Part shown: one piece after another, positions 7,504 through 16,453 of the stretch
Position numbering within the stretch: the first letter of the stretch is position 1
How the letters are laid out: each line of letters begins with the position of its first letter
Assembly: GCF_024808665.1 (NCBI RefSeq)
Contig: NZ_JANUBZ010000007.1
Coordinates: 254,172 to 318,171 of the forward strand
DNA from: Mucilaginibacter empetricola
GTDB lineage: Bacteria > Bacteroidota > Bacteroidia > Sphingobacteriales > Sphingobacteriaceae
DNA length: 64,000 nucleotides
Direction of reading: 5' to 3'
Notes under the pieces: generated by a model
What the model saw: only the letters and a program-made list of their open reading frames with translations
Told to the model about the DNA's origin: nothing
Databases searched by the model: none
Position numbers and translations under genes: made by a program

Positions 7504-8373
7504 TTATTCAGGAAGTTTAGCCAGGAAGTTTAATATCTCCTGCCCAATTTCATTTACATGGGTTTCCAGGGCAAAGTGTCCGGTGTCAAAAAACTTTACG
7601 GTAGCATTTGGAATATCACGTTTAAAGGCTTCTGCGCCGGGAGGAAGAAAGAAGGGATCTTTGTTGCCCCATGCGGCTAAAAGCGGCGGTTGTTTATCTC
7701 TGAAATATTGCTGAAATGTTGGATACAGCGCCACGTTACTGGCATAATCCTTCATCAGATCTAATTGTAGCTCTACATTTTCATCACGGTCAAGAAAGAA
7801 TTGGTCTAATGAATAAGATTCGGGGGCTATCAGTGTTGGGTCGCTCACACCGGTAAAATATTGCCATTGCGTAGTACCGGGAGCTACCATCGCTCTTAAA
7901 TTATTCCGGTTTTCTTCGTTTGGCTCGGCCCAGTATTTTTGAATCGGGTTCCAGCTATCGCTTAAGCCATCTACGTAAGCATTGCCGTTTTGCGAGATGA
8001 TACCCGTAATTTTTTCGGGGTTGGCAACAGCCAATCTGTAACCTACGGGTGCACCATAATCAAACACATAAATGGCAAAACGTTTAAGGCCCAACTGATC
8101 AATAAAGCCCTGTATGTATTTGGTAAGGTTGTCAAAAGTATAAGTAAACTCCTTATAATTCGGCGCATCAGTGAAACCAAAGCCAGGTAAATCCGGCGCA
8201 ATTACATGGTATTTTTCGCTCAATATCGGGATCAGGTTCCTGAACATATGAGACGATGTTGGATAACCATGTAATAAGAGAACTACAGGCGCATCTTTTG
8301 AGCCGGCTTCGCGATAAAAGATGTTCAAATCGGCTACTTTTTCTTTGCGATAATTTACTGTTGGTGTTTTCAT
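7504..8373 (-). CDS. alpha/beta hydrolase with Asp nucleophile (haloalkane dehalogenase / epoxide hydrolase type)
   Basis: A 289-residue cytoplasmic hydrolase. It has oxyanion HG (35-36), nucleophile elbow VFDYGAP with Asp105, acid Asp239 in WGNKDPFF and catalytic His266 in TGHFALE. An Asp nucleophile points to the haloalkane dehalogenase/epoxide hydrolase branch; the true substrate is unknown. The next gene upstream on the same strand is a close paralogue whose nucleophile is lost. A TetR-type operator (8421-8434) lies 48 bases before the start, so it is probably induced by a hydrophobic or toxic ligand through the nearby TetR regulators. Confidence 0.9.
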   Translation of the reverse strand: MKTPTVNYRKEKVADLNIFYREAGSKDAPVVLLLHGYPTSSHMFRNLIPILSEKYHVIAPDLPGFGFTDAPNYKEFTYTFDNLTKYIQGFIDQLGLKRFAIYVFDYGAPVGYRLAVANPEKITGIISQNGNAYVDGLSDSWNPIQKYWAEPNEENRNNLRAMVAPGTTQWQYFTGVSDPTLIAPESYSLDQFFLDRDENVELQLDLMKDYASNVALYPTFQQYFRDKQPPLLAAWGNKDPFFLPPGAEAFKRDIPNATVKFFDTGHFALETHVNEIGQEILNFLAKLPE

Positions 8374-8420
8374 GATCTTGAATTTTATAGTTTATGTAGA
8401 TTTGTTTAGTTGTATTAAAA

Positions 8421-8434
8421 ACAGACAAGTGTGT
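8421..8434. promoter_or_regulatory. candidate TetR operator before the active hydrolase gene
   Basis: ACAGAC AA GTGTGT, a one-mismatch copy of the palindrome ACAGAC-N2-GTCTGT that also precedes the other hydrolase and both TetR genes. It is flanked by A and T runs as in the other copies. Confidence 0.65.
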
Positions 8435-8465
8435 TTTTTGGTAGCCCCGAAAAAGGGCTTTTCTT

Positions 8466-9326
8466 TTATTTGATTAAAAACGTTTTTATGCGTTCGGCGA
8501 TATCATAGTGATGTTCTTCTAACGCCAGGTGGCTGGTATCGTAAACATGTAACTCCGCCGAAGGCACATCTTTCTTAATTGCTTCTGCCGCTGCTAATGG
8601 AAAAAACACATCATTTTTTCCCCAAACAAGCAACATTCTCGGCTGCCGGTCTTTAAGAAATTGTTGCCAGTTTTGATATTCCCCGATATTGGTACGATAG
8701 TCATAAAGCAAATCCAGCTGAATTTCTTCCTGACCCGGGCGACTTAAATAATACAAAGAGTTCAAATAACCATCCGGGTTAATTGCTGTTGCATCTTTTG
8801 CACCATTCAGAAAAAATAATTTAATACCATCCAGTGTCAGCAATGGTTTTACCAACTTTTCAGTTTCTTCGTGGCGATTCTCTAAGAAAGGCGCAGCATT
8901 AAGCATTGCCGGACCCAAGCCTTCTTCGTAAGCATTGGAGTTTTGAAGAATATAATTGGCAAATAAATCCGGTCTGCGTAATGCAATTCTGAAAGTTATC
9001 GGCCCACCGTAACCTAAGGCATACACACTGGGATGGGTTAGTCCTAGCTGATCGATAAATTTCTCGATACTTAAAGAAATATTATGGAAAGTATAAGCAT
9101 AAGTGCCTTTGTCCGGGATATCACTATTTCCAAAACCGGGGAAATCTGGTGCAATCAGGTAAAAATCTTCTTTTAAATCATGTATCAATTCCTGGAACGC
9201 GCTTGATGCGTTCGGCACACCGTTCAATAGCACTATCTGAGGCTTGGTTTTATCCCCTGCTTCGCGGTAAAAAATGTTGATCCCATCAACATTTATGGTT
9301 TTGTAATAGATGGTTTGCTTTTTCAT
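8466..9326 (-). CDS. alpha/beta hydrolase paralogue without nucleophile
   Basis: A 286-residue paralogue of the next gene downstream, colinear with it through most of its length (shared NIFYREAG, FIDQLGL, IAPD, QLDL). The acid Asp239 and His266 are kept at identical positions. The nucleophile position is Gly105 (YALGYGGP) and the oxyanion histidine is Asn35 (LLNGVP). The DNA supports both. Ordinary ester or dehalogenation chemistry is therefore unlikely. It could be a ligand-binding protein, a cofactor-free lyase or oxygenase-like variant, or a decaying copy, but the intact reading frame argues against decay. An operator copy lies upstream at 9371-9384. Confidence 0.85.
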   Translation of the reverse strand: MKKQTIYYKTINVDGINIFYREAGDKTKPQIVLLNGVPNASSAFQELIHDLKEDFYLIAPDFPGFGNSDIPDKGTYAYTFHNISLSIEKFIDQLGLTHPSVYALGYGGPITFRIALRRPDLFANYILQNSNAYEEGLGPAMLNAAPFLENRHEETEKLVKPLLTLDGIKLFFLNGAKDATAINPDGYLNSLYYLSRPGQEEIQLDLLYDYRTNIGEYQNWQQFLKDRQPRMLLVWGKNDVFFPLAAAEAIKKDVPSAELHVYDTSHLALEEHHYDIAERIKTFLIK

Positions 9327-9370
9327 TTTAGATTATAGTTTTCATTTGTTTATCATTCATAGCTATAAAA

Positions 9371-9384
9371 ACAAACAAGTCTGT
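9371..9384. promoter_or_regulatory. candidate TetR operator before the altered hydrolase gene
   Basis: ACAAAC AA GTCTGT with flanking A and T runs, one mismatch from the shared palindrome. It is 45 bases upstream of the hydrolase start and just beyond the 3' end of the first TetR gene. Confidence 0.65.
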
Positions 9385-9400
9385 TTTTATACGGGCAAAG

Positions 9401-9940
9401 TTATACTAGCTTTTTAACGATTCTTTTTGCAGAGATAATCGGCCACAGATCATTATGAATCTTATTCCCTACTAATGATCCTTCAAAGAGCGTATAAATC
9501 TCATCAGCCAATATCTCTTTATCAACCGGCGCTAAAATATTCCTGAACAGCTCCCTTATACTATCCTTTTGTTTTTTTATCTGCTCCCTGATCCGTACGG
9601 CATCCGCAGGCAATTCATAAACCATATTTAAAAAATGGCATCCGTAAAACTCCGGATCATCGGCCAGTATTTCAAGATAATCAAAAATTGCCAGCAACTT
9701 TTCTTTCGGCGTATTACCTTGTTCTGCAGCATTACTCAGTGCGTCCATTGTTTGCAAACCTGTTTCTTCCAGATAAGCTAAAAGCAACTCTTCTTTTGAG
9801 CGGAAATGCTGGTATAATGACGACTTGGCAATGCCAGCCTCGGCAATAATTTGATTGATACCGGTATTGCTATAACCTTGCTGGTAAAACAATCGGGATG
9901 CTGTTTTAACAATTGCCGCTCTTACTGGTATCTTTCTCAT
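9401..9940 (-). CDS. TetR/AcrR family regulator, paralogue 1
   Basis: A 179-residue one-component repressor. The N-terminal DNA-binding domain (about 6-55) includes ASRLFYQQGYSNTGINQII and the recognition helix AKSSLYQHFRSK; the rest is the helical ligand domain (EFYGCHFLN, LFEGSLVGNK). The gene just upstream encodes a close paralogue of the same size. A perfect operator palindrome covers its own promoter, which suggests autorepression. The two hydrolases downstream carry the same operator, so they are the likely targets. Confidence 0.93.
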   Translation of the reverse strand: MRKIPVRAAIVKTASRLFYQQGYSNTGINQIIAEAGIAKSSLYQHFRSKEELLLAYLEETGLQTMDALSNAAEQGNTPKEKLLAIFDYLEILADDPEFYGCHFLNMVYELPADAVRIREQIKKQKDSIRELFRNILAPVDKEILADEIYTLFEGSLVGNKIHNDLWPIISAKRIVKKLV

Positions 9941-9944
9941 GACT

Positions 9945-9990
9945 CAAAGATAGATAAATAAATTAAAAACAGACAAGTCTGTTTTTAATT
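9945..9990 (-). promoter_or_regulatory. promoter and perfect 30-bp operator of TetR paralogue 1
   Basis: Minus-strand -7 box TATCTTTG (9945-9952) ends four bases before the ATG, implying a leaderless or nearly leaderless transcript. Upstream, over the -33 region, lies a perfect palindrome: arm AATTAAAAACAGAC (9961-9974), two A, then arm GTCTGTTTTTAATT (9977-9990). A repressor bound there would block its own transcription. Confidence 0.75.
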
Positions 9991-10047
9991 TATTGTAACA
10001 TTTATCACATATAATCATATTAAGTTGACTATCAGTACGTTTATTTT

Positions 10048-10590
10048 TTATTTAAGCAGTTGATCTGCAATTTTTCTTGCACTAAGTACCGGCCAAACCT
10101 CATCATGCACCTTATTACCAATCAAAGCGCCTTCAAAAAGGGTATAAATTTCATCAGCCAAATCTTCTTTATGAACAGGCTTAAGAATGTTGGCAAAAAG
10201 ATTTCTAACACCGTTCTTTTGCTTCCTGATCTGGTTTCGCACACGTTCTGCATCTTTTGGTATTTCAGAAATAATATTCAGAAAATTACATCCATAATAT
10301 TCCTTCTCCTGAACCAGCGCAACCAGGTAATCAAATACAGCCAGCACTTTGTCTTTAGGATCCTCAAATTTTTCTGAAGCCGCTTTAAGCGCTTCATCAG
10401 TTGTTGCTCCGGCTGCCTCCAGATAGGCCATTAGTATATCTCCTTTTGAACGGAAACTCGCATATAATGACGATTTAACAACACCGGATTCCTCTATGAT
10501 CTGATTAATCCCGGTGTTGGCATAGCCCTGTTTATAAAACAAACGAGACGCAGTTTCAACAACATCTTGTCTGATTGCATTTTTTCTCAT
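10048..10590 (-). CDS. TetR/AcrR family regulator, paralogue 2
   Basis: The start is taken at the ATG at 10590 (MRKNAIRQ), which aligns with the MRKIPVRA start of the paralogue and lies just after a -7 box; an earlier in-frame ATG at 10692 would add 34 unrelated residues. The protein has 180 residues, with the helix-turn-helix at about 6-55 (YANTGINQIIEESGVVKSSL) and a ligand domain with EYYGCNFLN and LFEGALIGNK. It probably binds the same ACAGAC-N2-GTCTGT sites. Two near-identical repressors over one operator set could allow response to two ligands. Confidence 0.92.
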   Translation of the reverse strand: MRKNAIRQDVVETASRLFYKQGYANTGINQIIEESGVVKSSLYASFRSKGDILMAYLEAAGATTDEALKAASEKFEDPKDKVLAVFDYLVALVQEKEYYGCNFLNIISEIPKDAERVRNQIRKQKNGVRNLFANILKPVHKEDLADEIYTLFEGALIGNKVHDEVWPVLSARKIADQLLK

Positions 10591-10593
10591 ATA

Positions 10594-10631
10594 CAAAGAT
10601 ATATAATTTTCAAACAAACAGACCAGTCTGT
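10594..10631 (-). promoter_or_regulatory. promoter and operator of TetR paralogue 2
   Basis: Minus-strand -7 box TATCTTTG (10594-10601) lies three bases before the ATG. The operator ACAGAC CA GTCTGT (10618-10631) lies at the -33 region. The arrangement mirrors the paralogue's promoter. Confidence 0.72.
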
Positions 10632-11316
10632 AGTGTTTTTTATGCGTGTCACGTGGATCTCGGGGCCTTACATCTAGAAGGCTCCAGGACAAATCCGAAC
10701 CAAACGAGCCCGCCGATTGAACAAAATAAGCAACCTCAAAAATGGATATTATGCCTCTAGCATCAAATATTTACCTTTTTTGTAACTTATTCGATATAAA
10801 GCATGTCTTATAGTTATAAGGCAATTGAAAATGGTTAAGTTTTTTGGTAATACGGATCAAACTTTAAGGCTGGGTGGTGCAGACACAGGCGGGGAGATTA
10901 CTTATGCCAGGCTACTCAGACTATTTATCTTGCTTTTAGCTCGTATCAATTTCATGAACCGGAAGCCCTCCCGGAACAAAAAACGTGCACATAAAGTCAG
11001 TGTCAGAAAAGTGACAGACTCATTGCGCAGCCAGCTAAATTTTCAATTTTTTAGAGATTCCTTTGCACTTGCTTTGTTATCCTTTCAAATTGCTAAACAA
11101 ATCCAATACCCCCGAAAACAGACTTTTGGTTACAACCCGAACAGGTTGACTACCATGAAGATGTATCCGGGAGCTATTCACAAAGAGATTGCGGCATACT
11201 GACCTGCCACAATCTATAAAAATAAAAGCCAAGCGATGAAACAATAATCAGGGAGACCTGATTGATAAATTATAAAAATAATCCTATCCAGGAAAAACAA
11301 CCTAATTTTTTACCTA
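10632..11316. other. gene-poor stretch, no supported gene
   Basis: An open frame from TTG 10825 (or ATG 10831) to 11202 could encode about 125 residues. It has no recognised domain, a basic patchy composition (FMNRKPSRNKKRAHK) and no clear start signal. It may be chance or a decayed gene. Nothing else was recognised in this stretch. Confidence 0.4.
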
Positions 11317-11685
11317 ATGAGAATAAAATACGTCACAATTCCTTCAGGAAATATCGCTGAAGCGGAAACCTTTTTCGTGAAATTTTTAGGGTTCACGCAT
11401 AAGGGCGAATTAGAATTATGGCCCAATGTACGTTGCAAATTGTTAAGTAATAACGATAGTGATGTACACATAGCTATCATACCAAACAAATGCACCTTAA
11501 AACAAAAAGCCGTTATCATTTTTAACACCGAAAACTGCCTCCAACAATATCATGAAATCACTAAAAATGGGGTCGTTTTTAATCATAAACCATACTACGT
11601 TTCAGCAGGGATGATAGCGGATTTTACGGATAAGGAAGGAAACCAATTTATTTTACTGGAAGAGAGATCGTATTTAGAAGAATAG
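11317..11685 (+). CDS. VOC family (glyoxalase/dioxygenase-fold) protein
   Basis: A 122-residue single-domain protein of the vicinal oxygen chelate fold. It shows the typical start (YVTIPSGNIAEAETFFVKFLGF), a central ligand-pocket strand (HIAIIPNK) and the closing FTDKEGNQFILLEER, whose late Glu is the usual metal ligand. Members act as glyoxalases, dioxygenases or binding proteins against toxic metabolites; the substrate is unknown. The AraC-type regulator gene starts five bases after its stop, so the two form an operon. Confidence 0.8.
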   Translation: MRIKYVTIPSGNIAEAETFFVKFLGFTHKGELELWPNVRCKLLSNNDSDVHIAIIPNKCTLKQKAVIIFNTENCLQQYHEITKNGVVFNHKPYYVSAGMIADFTDKEGNQFILLEERSYLEE

Positions 11686-11690
11686 AAATC

Positions 11691-12563
11691 ATGGAAAATG
11701 TATTAAAATTAAGCAACGAAAATCGTATTTGTTCAAGTAAACTGACTTATAAAAACACAACCGAGGTGAACAATAACTTCAGTTTACACGTCAATTTCAA
11801 CGGGGATGAAAAATTCGTTTTAAATAAGAAAAAATTACGTTTGTTTCCTCACAATTTCCTGGCGATTAACCCTGGAACGCTTTATTCAGATATAATTGAC
11901 TCTGATAGTCCTGTTCAAAAACTTTCAATCAGCTTTGCCAAAGGATTTATTGATGATTTTAAGACATCCTTTCTTGAGGATGATAATTATTTTCCAGATA
12001 ATTACGGCAACCACCTGCCTTCACAAAATTTAACTTTCAATGAAACTATTTTTCCGCTTCTTGGAGATCTAAAATATAATATAGAGCATTTAAAAGTGTT
12101 GATAAGATCAAACTGTCAGGATGAATTATTACTGAACGAATTCCTCTACCATATTTTACTAAATTATTATACGCTTTACCAAAAAGACATCCTTTTTGTA
12201 GAAGAAAGTCTTAAAGATCTTCAATTTGCAACCCGAAAAGAAATCTACAGGCGGCTTAGCCTTGCCAAAGAATATTTATACTCAAATTTTGATCAAAAAA
12301 TCAATATATGTGAGTTATCAAAATATTCATGTATGTCGGCAACGCATCTAATCCGCTCATTCAGACAGGCATATCATACTACACCTCATCAGTTTCTGAT
12401 AAATATAAGGCTGCAGCAAGCCAAATTTTTGCTCAAAAACACGTCTTATCCAATAAATAACATTGTAACTACTGTTGGGCTCGATTCTCCAAGCACCTTT
12501 ATTAAGTTGTTCAAAATGCGCTATAAGGTTACCCCCCTAAAATACAGAACTTCGTATAATTAG
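11691..12563 (+). CDS. AraC family transcriptional regulator
   Basis: A 290-residue regulator. The N-terminal part (1-170) is a likely ligand-sensing cupin-like domain (LFPHNFLAINPGTLY). Residues about 190-288 are the double helix-turn-helix AraC domain (INICELSKYSCMSATHLIR, then a second helix ending FKMRYKVTPLKYR). It probably activates its own operon or neighbouring genes; the SusC/SusD pair 670 bases downstream is a possible target, but this is speculative. A terminator follows. Confidence 0.92.
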   Translation: MENVLKLSNENRICSSKLTYKNTTEVNNNFSLHVNFNGDEKFVLNKKKLRLFPHNFLAINPGTLYSDIIDSDSPVQKLSISFAKGFIDDFKTSFLEDDNYFPDNYGNHLPSQNLTFNETIFPLLGDLKYNIEHLKVLIRSNCQDELLLNEFLYHILLNYYTLYQKDILFVEESLKDLQFATRKEIYRRLSLAKEYLYSNFDQKINICELSKYSCMSATHLIRSFRQAYHTTPHQFLINIRLQQAKFLLKNTSYPINNIVTTVGLDSPSTFIKLFKMRYKVTPLKYRTSYN

Positions 12564-12675
12564 ATTAATTAAAGTACTAATATTGGTTTTTTTCGAACAT
12601 TTTACTTCTTAGCAAGTAGCTAAGTTTGCTCATAACGAATCATTATTGTTAATGATGGTCAGTTAATAGTTAATT

Positions 12676-12711
12676 AAAGGATTGGCACGCGAGGTGCGCA
12701 ATCCTTTTTTT
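12676..12711 (+). terminator. rho-independent terminator after the AraC gene
   Basis: Stem AAAGGATTGGCAC/GTGCGCAATCCTTT (one bulge) around GCGAG with a T7 tail. Confidence 0.88.
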
Positions 12712-13232
12712 GTTTATAAACTATCCGCAATTTCCCCCTCGTCCTCATATGACCAACTTGGTCATTTCGGAATATTTAGTGCTATCATTTTCCTGTAAAA
12801 TTACTGTTGCAAATAAATTAATAATTAAAGTCGATAAGACTTACCAAAATCTGTTAACTGAAACCTCAATTCCCACTATGAAACGTTGTATTTCATTTCA
12901 CCTCTATTGTATCAGCAACCGTTTTCGAGGGTTTGATGACGGATAACAGGCCTTAACTAAATTGAACAGTCTTATTTTAACCAATACGCTGGCACATAAC
13001 AGAAAAATTACCTGCCTGTTAAAGTAAAAAAAGACCATCTTCCTATTCCGGGCAGATCAATGAAAATTAAGGAGTTAAACTACAGGGTCGCAATGTAACC
13101 AAATGAAGATATTCCATTGCACTCTTCGGACTATCGAAACTCCCAATTTCCCTTTTTGATGTGTGCAACTTAATCCGCCATTACAAGGGGAAACAACATA
13201 TTCAAGAAAAAATACTTTTTAAATTAATTAAC
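12712..13232. other. long 5' region of the SusC gene, no gene seen
   Basis: About 520 bases without a credible coding frame. An open frame at 12710-12946 starts in the terminator T run and has no family features. The region probably contains the SusC/SusD promoter and leader, but no clear -33/-7 pair could be assigned. Confidence 0.4.
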
Positions 13233-16200
13233 ATGAACAAAAAAATACTTTTAATTATAGGTTTATGCCTGGTAGTTTTTTGCCAGGCTTTTGCCCAAAA
13301 CCGTACAGTTACTGGTACGGTAATAGCCAAAGATGATGGCTTACCCATTCCGGGAGCAACAGTAAAGATAAAAGGCACACAAATTGGCACACAGACCAAT
13401 AGCGCGGGTAAATACACGCTAAGTGCACCTAGCGGCGCTGTATTAGAATTTAGTTTTGTCGGTTATGTTTCGCAGCAGCTACCCGTACAGGGAGATGTAT
13501 TGAATGTGACGCTTACCGCAGCAAGCAATGAGCTTAACGAGGTTGTTGTAACAGCTAACGATATTAAGAGAGAAAAAAGAACGTTAGGCTATTCTGCACC
13601 AACCGTAAACAATAAGGACCTGACAGAGGGAGGCAGCACAAGCGCACTTACTTCATTAACAGGTTTGGTTGCAGGTGTTAACATCACTTCAACGTCAAAT
13701 ACGCCGGGTAGCTCAACCAGGATTGTTCTTCGCGGTGGTTCGTCCATTACCGGCAATAACCAGGCATTATTGGTTGTTGACGGTGTTCCTATTGATAACT
13801 CAAGCATTATAGGTGGCGCAAGCAGCTTATCAGCGGTCGATTTTGGAAACAGAGGCAATGATATCGACCCTAACGATATACAATCTATCACGGTACTGAA
13901 AGGACCTGCTGCTGCTGCTCTTTATGGTTCCAGGGCATCCAATGGCGCGCTCATGATCACTACCAAATCGGGTGCAAAAAATGGAAAAAAATTGGAGATA
14001 ACGCTTAACTCTAACAGTACATTTTCTTCAGTTGTAAAATTACCTACTTTTCAAAATGAGTATGGCCAGGGATTTATGTCAGGTTCGGCTACCAGCCCCG
14101 GTTACGTTACAGGTATAAATGACGCCAGCGATAATTTTAGCTGGGGAGGACCATTTACCGGACAGGTAGAGCCCTGGGGGCAGAAAATTGATGGCGTTAC
14201 CCAGACCAAGCCATATTCGGCTTTGCCAAACAATATCAGAGATTTTTTTAAGACTGGTTTTGCTACCGACAACAATGTAGGCATTGCATCGGGCGACGCT
14301 AAAAACAGCTTTTACTTAGGCTTAAACTCGTTAAACTCCAACGGTGTATTTCCGAGTAATGATTCTTTTGACAAATATGGTGTAAGATTTAATGGTAAAG
14401 CTACGCTTGCAAACAATTTTACTGCAGCTATTAATATTAACTATAATAAAATTCAGGCAAATACACCTTCCGGTGGCCAGAATGGAAACGGTATATGGAT
14501 TAACCTGTTGCAAACACCAAGGGATATCCCTATTAATAAAATGGGAGACCTCAACAATCCGTATAATGGATACAATTCTGCTACTAATACTTATGGTTTT
14601 TATGGTGCATTTACTGTGAACCCCTATTATATTCTTCAAAACTTTAGTAACCTCGATGACGTTAACCGCGTTACCGGCGACGTTAACCTAACCTGGAAAC
14701 CCGTTAAATGGTTAAATATAGTTGAGCGTGTAGGTGCGGATTCTTACTCAGACCGCAGAAAGCTTATTTCACCTAAATTTACATTTGAACCTGCTGACGA
14801 ATCGGGAAGCAATTTATGGGGACCAGTTACCAGCAATGGATCTTACGAAGTGGATCAGTTTAATGTTAATGAGGTGGTGCATGATTTAATGATTACTGCA
14901 ACCCATGATTTTGGTAAAGATTTTCATACATCATTATTGTTGGGCAATAACATCAGGGAACGCTCAACCACGTCCAATTTAACAAGCACCAATTCCAGCG
15001 GCGGTTTAGTAGTTCCTGGTTGGTATAATCTTGAAAATAGTAACGGACCGGTAGACGTAATTACAGATAATATTTCTATAAAAAGACAGGTTGGTTTTTA
15101 CGCCGATTTAAATCTTTCGTATAAAGACTATCTGTTTTTGGAGGGTACGTTAAGAAACGACAGGTCTTCCACTTTACCTGTAAATAACTACTCCTATTTT
15201 TATCCAAGCGTAAGCGGTTCATTTGTATTTAGCGAATTGCTTAAAAACACTGGCCTTGCCGATTTTTTAAGCTATGGTAAATTACGTGCCAGTTATGCAC
15301 AGGTAGGTAGCGATACAGACCCTTACGAATTGTTAACCACTTACGGAAAAACTATTGTTAGAGGTTCCTTTGGCAATACTACATTTCCATTCGGAGTGCC
15401 TGCGGTACAGGTCGGGTCAACGCTTGGCAATAGTACACTTAAACCGGAGCAAACAAGTTCATTTGAAATTGGTACAGAATTGGCATTTTTGCAAAGCAGG
15501 CTTTCTTTCGATTTTAGCTATTATGTTAATGATTCGAAAAATCAAATCCTATCTATCCCGATTCCTAACTCAACAGGTTATGGTTTCAATACGGTAAACG
15601 CAGGCGAAATTCAAAATAAAGGTATCGAGTTAACCATCAGCGGAACCCCTATTAAAACCACTAATGTAAGCTGGGATTTATTTGGCACATTCACCAAAAA
15701 CAACAGTGATGTACTATCCTTACCAAATGGCGTTTCGCAGGTTTCGATAGGTGGCTTCGGTGGTATGGGAATAGTTGCAGCTAAAGGATTGCCTTATGGT
15801 GAATTTTATGCGATAACCAACCAAACAGATGCACAGGGACGGACTATTGTAAATTCAGCTACCGGGCAACCACTACCTACAACATCAGCTCAATATTTAG
15901 GTTCATATGAACCTAAATTTCAAACATCATTAGGTACAAAAGTGAGGTATAAAAACTTTGCTTTAAGTGTGTTGTTTGATGTTAAACATGGCGGTGTATT
16001 ATATTCAAATACCAAATCTATTATGGATTTCGTAGGAACTTCGGCCGAAACCGGTGGTCCGCGATATGGTCAGCCATTCCCCAATTCAGTAACCGTGAAT
16101 TCTTCGGGCCAAAGCGTTCCTAATACAAACGTACCTTACTCTGTATATAATTATTATACAAGTGTAGAACCAACTGGTATGAACGTTATCGACGCATCGT

Positions 16201-16442
16201 ATGTTAAAATGCGCACCGCCAGTATATCTTATACCTTGACTAAAGAGCAATTAAGAAATCTGCCGTTTGGTGCATTAACCATTGGCGTATTTGGTAACAA
16301 CCTGTTTATATGGACACCAAAATCCAATGCATTCGTAGATCCGGAAGTAAACTCAAGCGGTGCAGGTAACGAGCAAGGATTAGATTTTGCGGCAAACCCA
16401 TCAGTGCGTAACTATGGTATTAATTTAAAGGTTTCATTCTAA
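13233..16442 (+). CDS. SusC/RagA-type TonB-linked outer-membrane transporter
   Basis: The ATG at 13233 starts a clear signal peptide (MNKKILLIIGLCLVVFCQAF, cleavage after AQ), giving 1069 residues; an upstream in-frame ATG is rejected. After the signal come a carboxypeptidase-regulatory domain (NRTVTGTV through FSFVGYVSQ), a TonB-box/plug region (LNEVVVTAN, GVNITS, VLRGGSSI, ALLVVDGVPIDNS) and a 22-strand beta barrel ending in aromatic VSF. It imports an oligomer, usually glycan or peptide, together with the SusD lipoprotein encoded 11 bases downstream. No glycosidase or regulator pair is adjacent, so the substrate is unknown. Confidence 0.96.
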   Translation: MNKKILLIIGLCLVVFCQAFAQNRTVTGTVIAKDDGLPIPGATVKIKGTQIGTQTNSAGKYTLSAPSGAVLEFSFVGYVSQQLPVQGDVLNVTLTAASNELNEVVVTANDIKREKRTLGYSAPTVNNKDLTEGGSTSALTSLTGLVAGVNITSTSNTPGSSTRIVLRGGSSITGNNQALLVVDGVPIDNSSIIGGASSLSAVDFGNRGNDIDPNDIQSITVLKGPAAAALYGSRASNGALMITTKSGAKNGKKLEITLNSNSTFSSVVKLPTFQNEYGQGFMSGSATSPGYVTGINDASDNFSWGGPFTGQVEPWGQKIDGVTQTKPYSALPNNIRDFFKTGFATDNNVGIASGDAKNSFYLGLNSLNSNGVFPSNDSFDKYGVRFNGKATLANNFTAAININYNKIQANTPSGGQNGNGIWINLLQTPRDIPINKMGDLNNPYNGYNSATNTYGFYGAFTVNPYYILQNFSNLDDVNRVTGDVNLTWKPVKWLNIVERVGADSYSDRRKLISPKFTFEPADESGSNLWGPVTSNGSYEVDQFNVNEVVHDLMITATHDFGKDFHTSLLLGNNIRERSTTSNLTSTNSSGGLVVPGWYNLENSNGPVDVITDNISIKRQVGFYADLNLSYKDYLFLEGTLRNDRSSTLPVNNYSYFYPSVSGSFVFSELLKNTGLADFLSYGKLRASYAQVGSDTDPYELLTTYGKTIVRGSFGNTTFPFGVPAVQVGSTLGNSTLKPEQTSSFEIGTELAFLQSRLSFDFSYYVNDSKNQILSIPIPNSTGYGFNTVNAGEIQNKGIELTISGTPIKTTNVSWDLFGTFTKNNSDVLSLPNGVSQVSIGGFGGMGIVAAKGLPYGEFYAITNQTDAQGRTIVNSATGQPLPTTSAQYLGSYEPKFQTSLGTKVRYKNFALSVLFDVKHGGVLYSNTKSIMDFVGTSAETGGPRYGQPFPNSVTVNSSGQSVPNTNVPYSVYNYYTSVEPTGMNVIDASYVKMRTASISYTLTKEQLRNLPFGALTIGVFGNNLFIWTPKSNAFVDPEVNSSGAGNEQGLDFAANPSVRNYGINLKVSF

Positions 16443-16453
16443 CAATAAACATC

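Noticed and set aside
8440..8465. AGCCC/GGGCT hairpin between the two hydrolases as a terminator
   Set aside because: T run lies on the plus strand while both genes are on the minus strand; not usable for them.
10592..10692. Longer start for TetR paralogue 2
   Set aside because: The added 34 residues run across the operator and promoter and do not align with the paralogue.
10825..11202. 125-codon frame upstream of the VOC gene
   Set aside because: TTG start, no recognisable domain, odd composition and no promoter or terminator of its own; kept only as a note in the gene-poor stretch.
12710..12946. 78-codon frame before the SusC gene
   Set aside because: It begins in the T tail of a terminator and has no family features.
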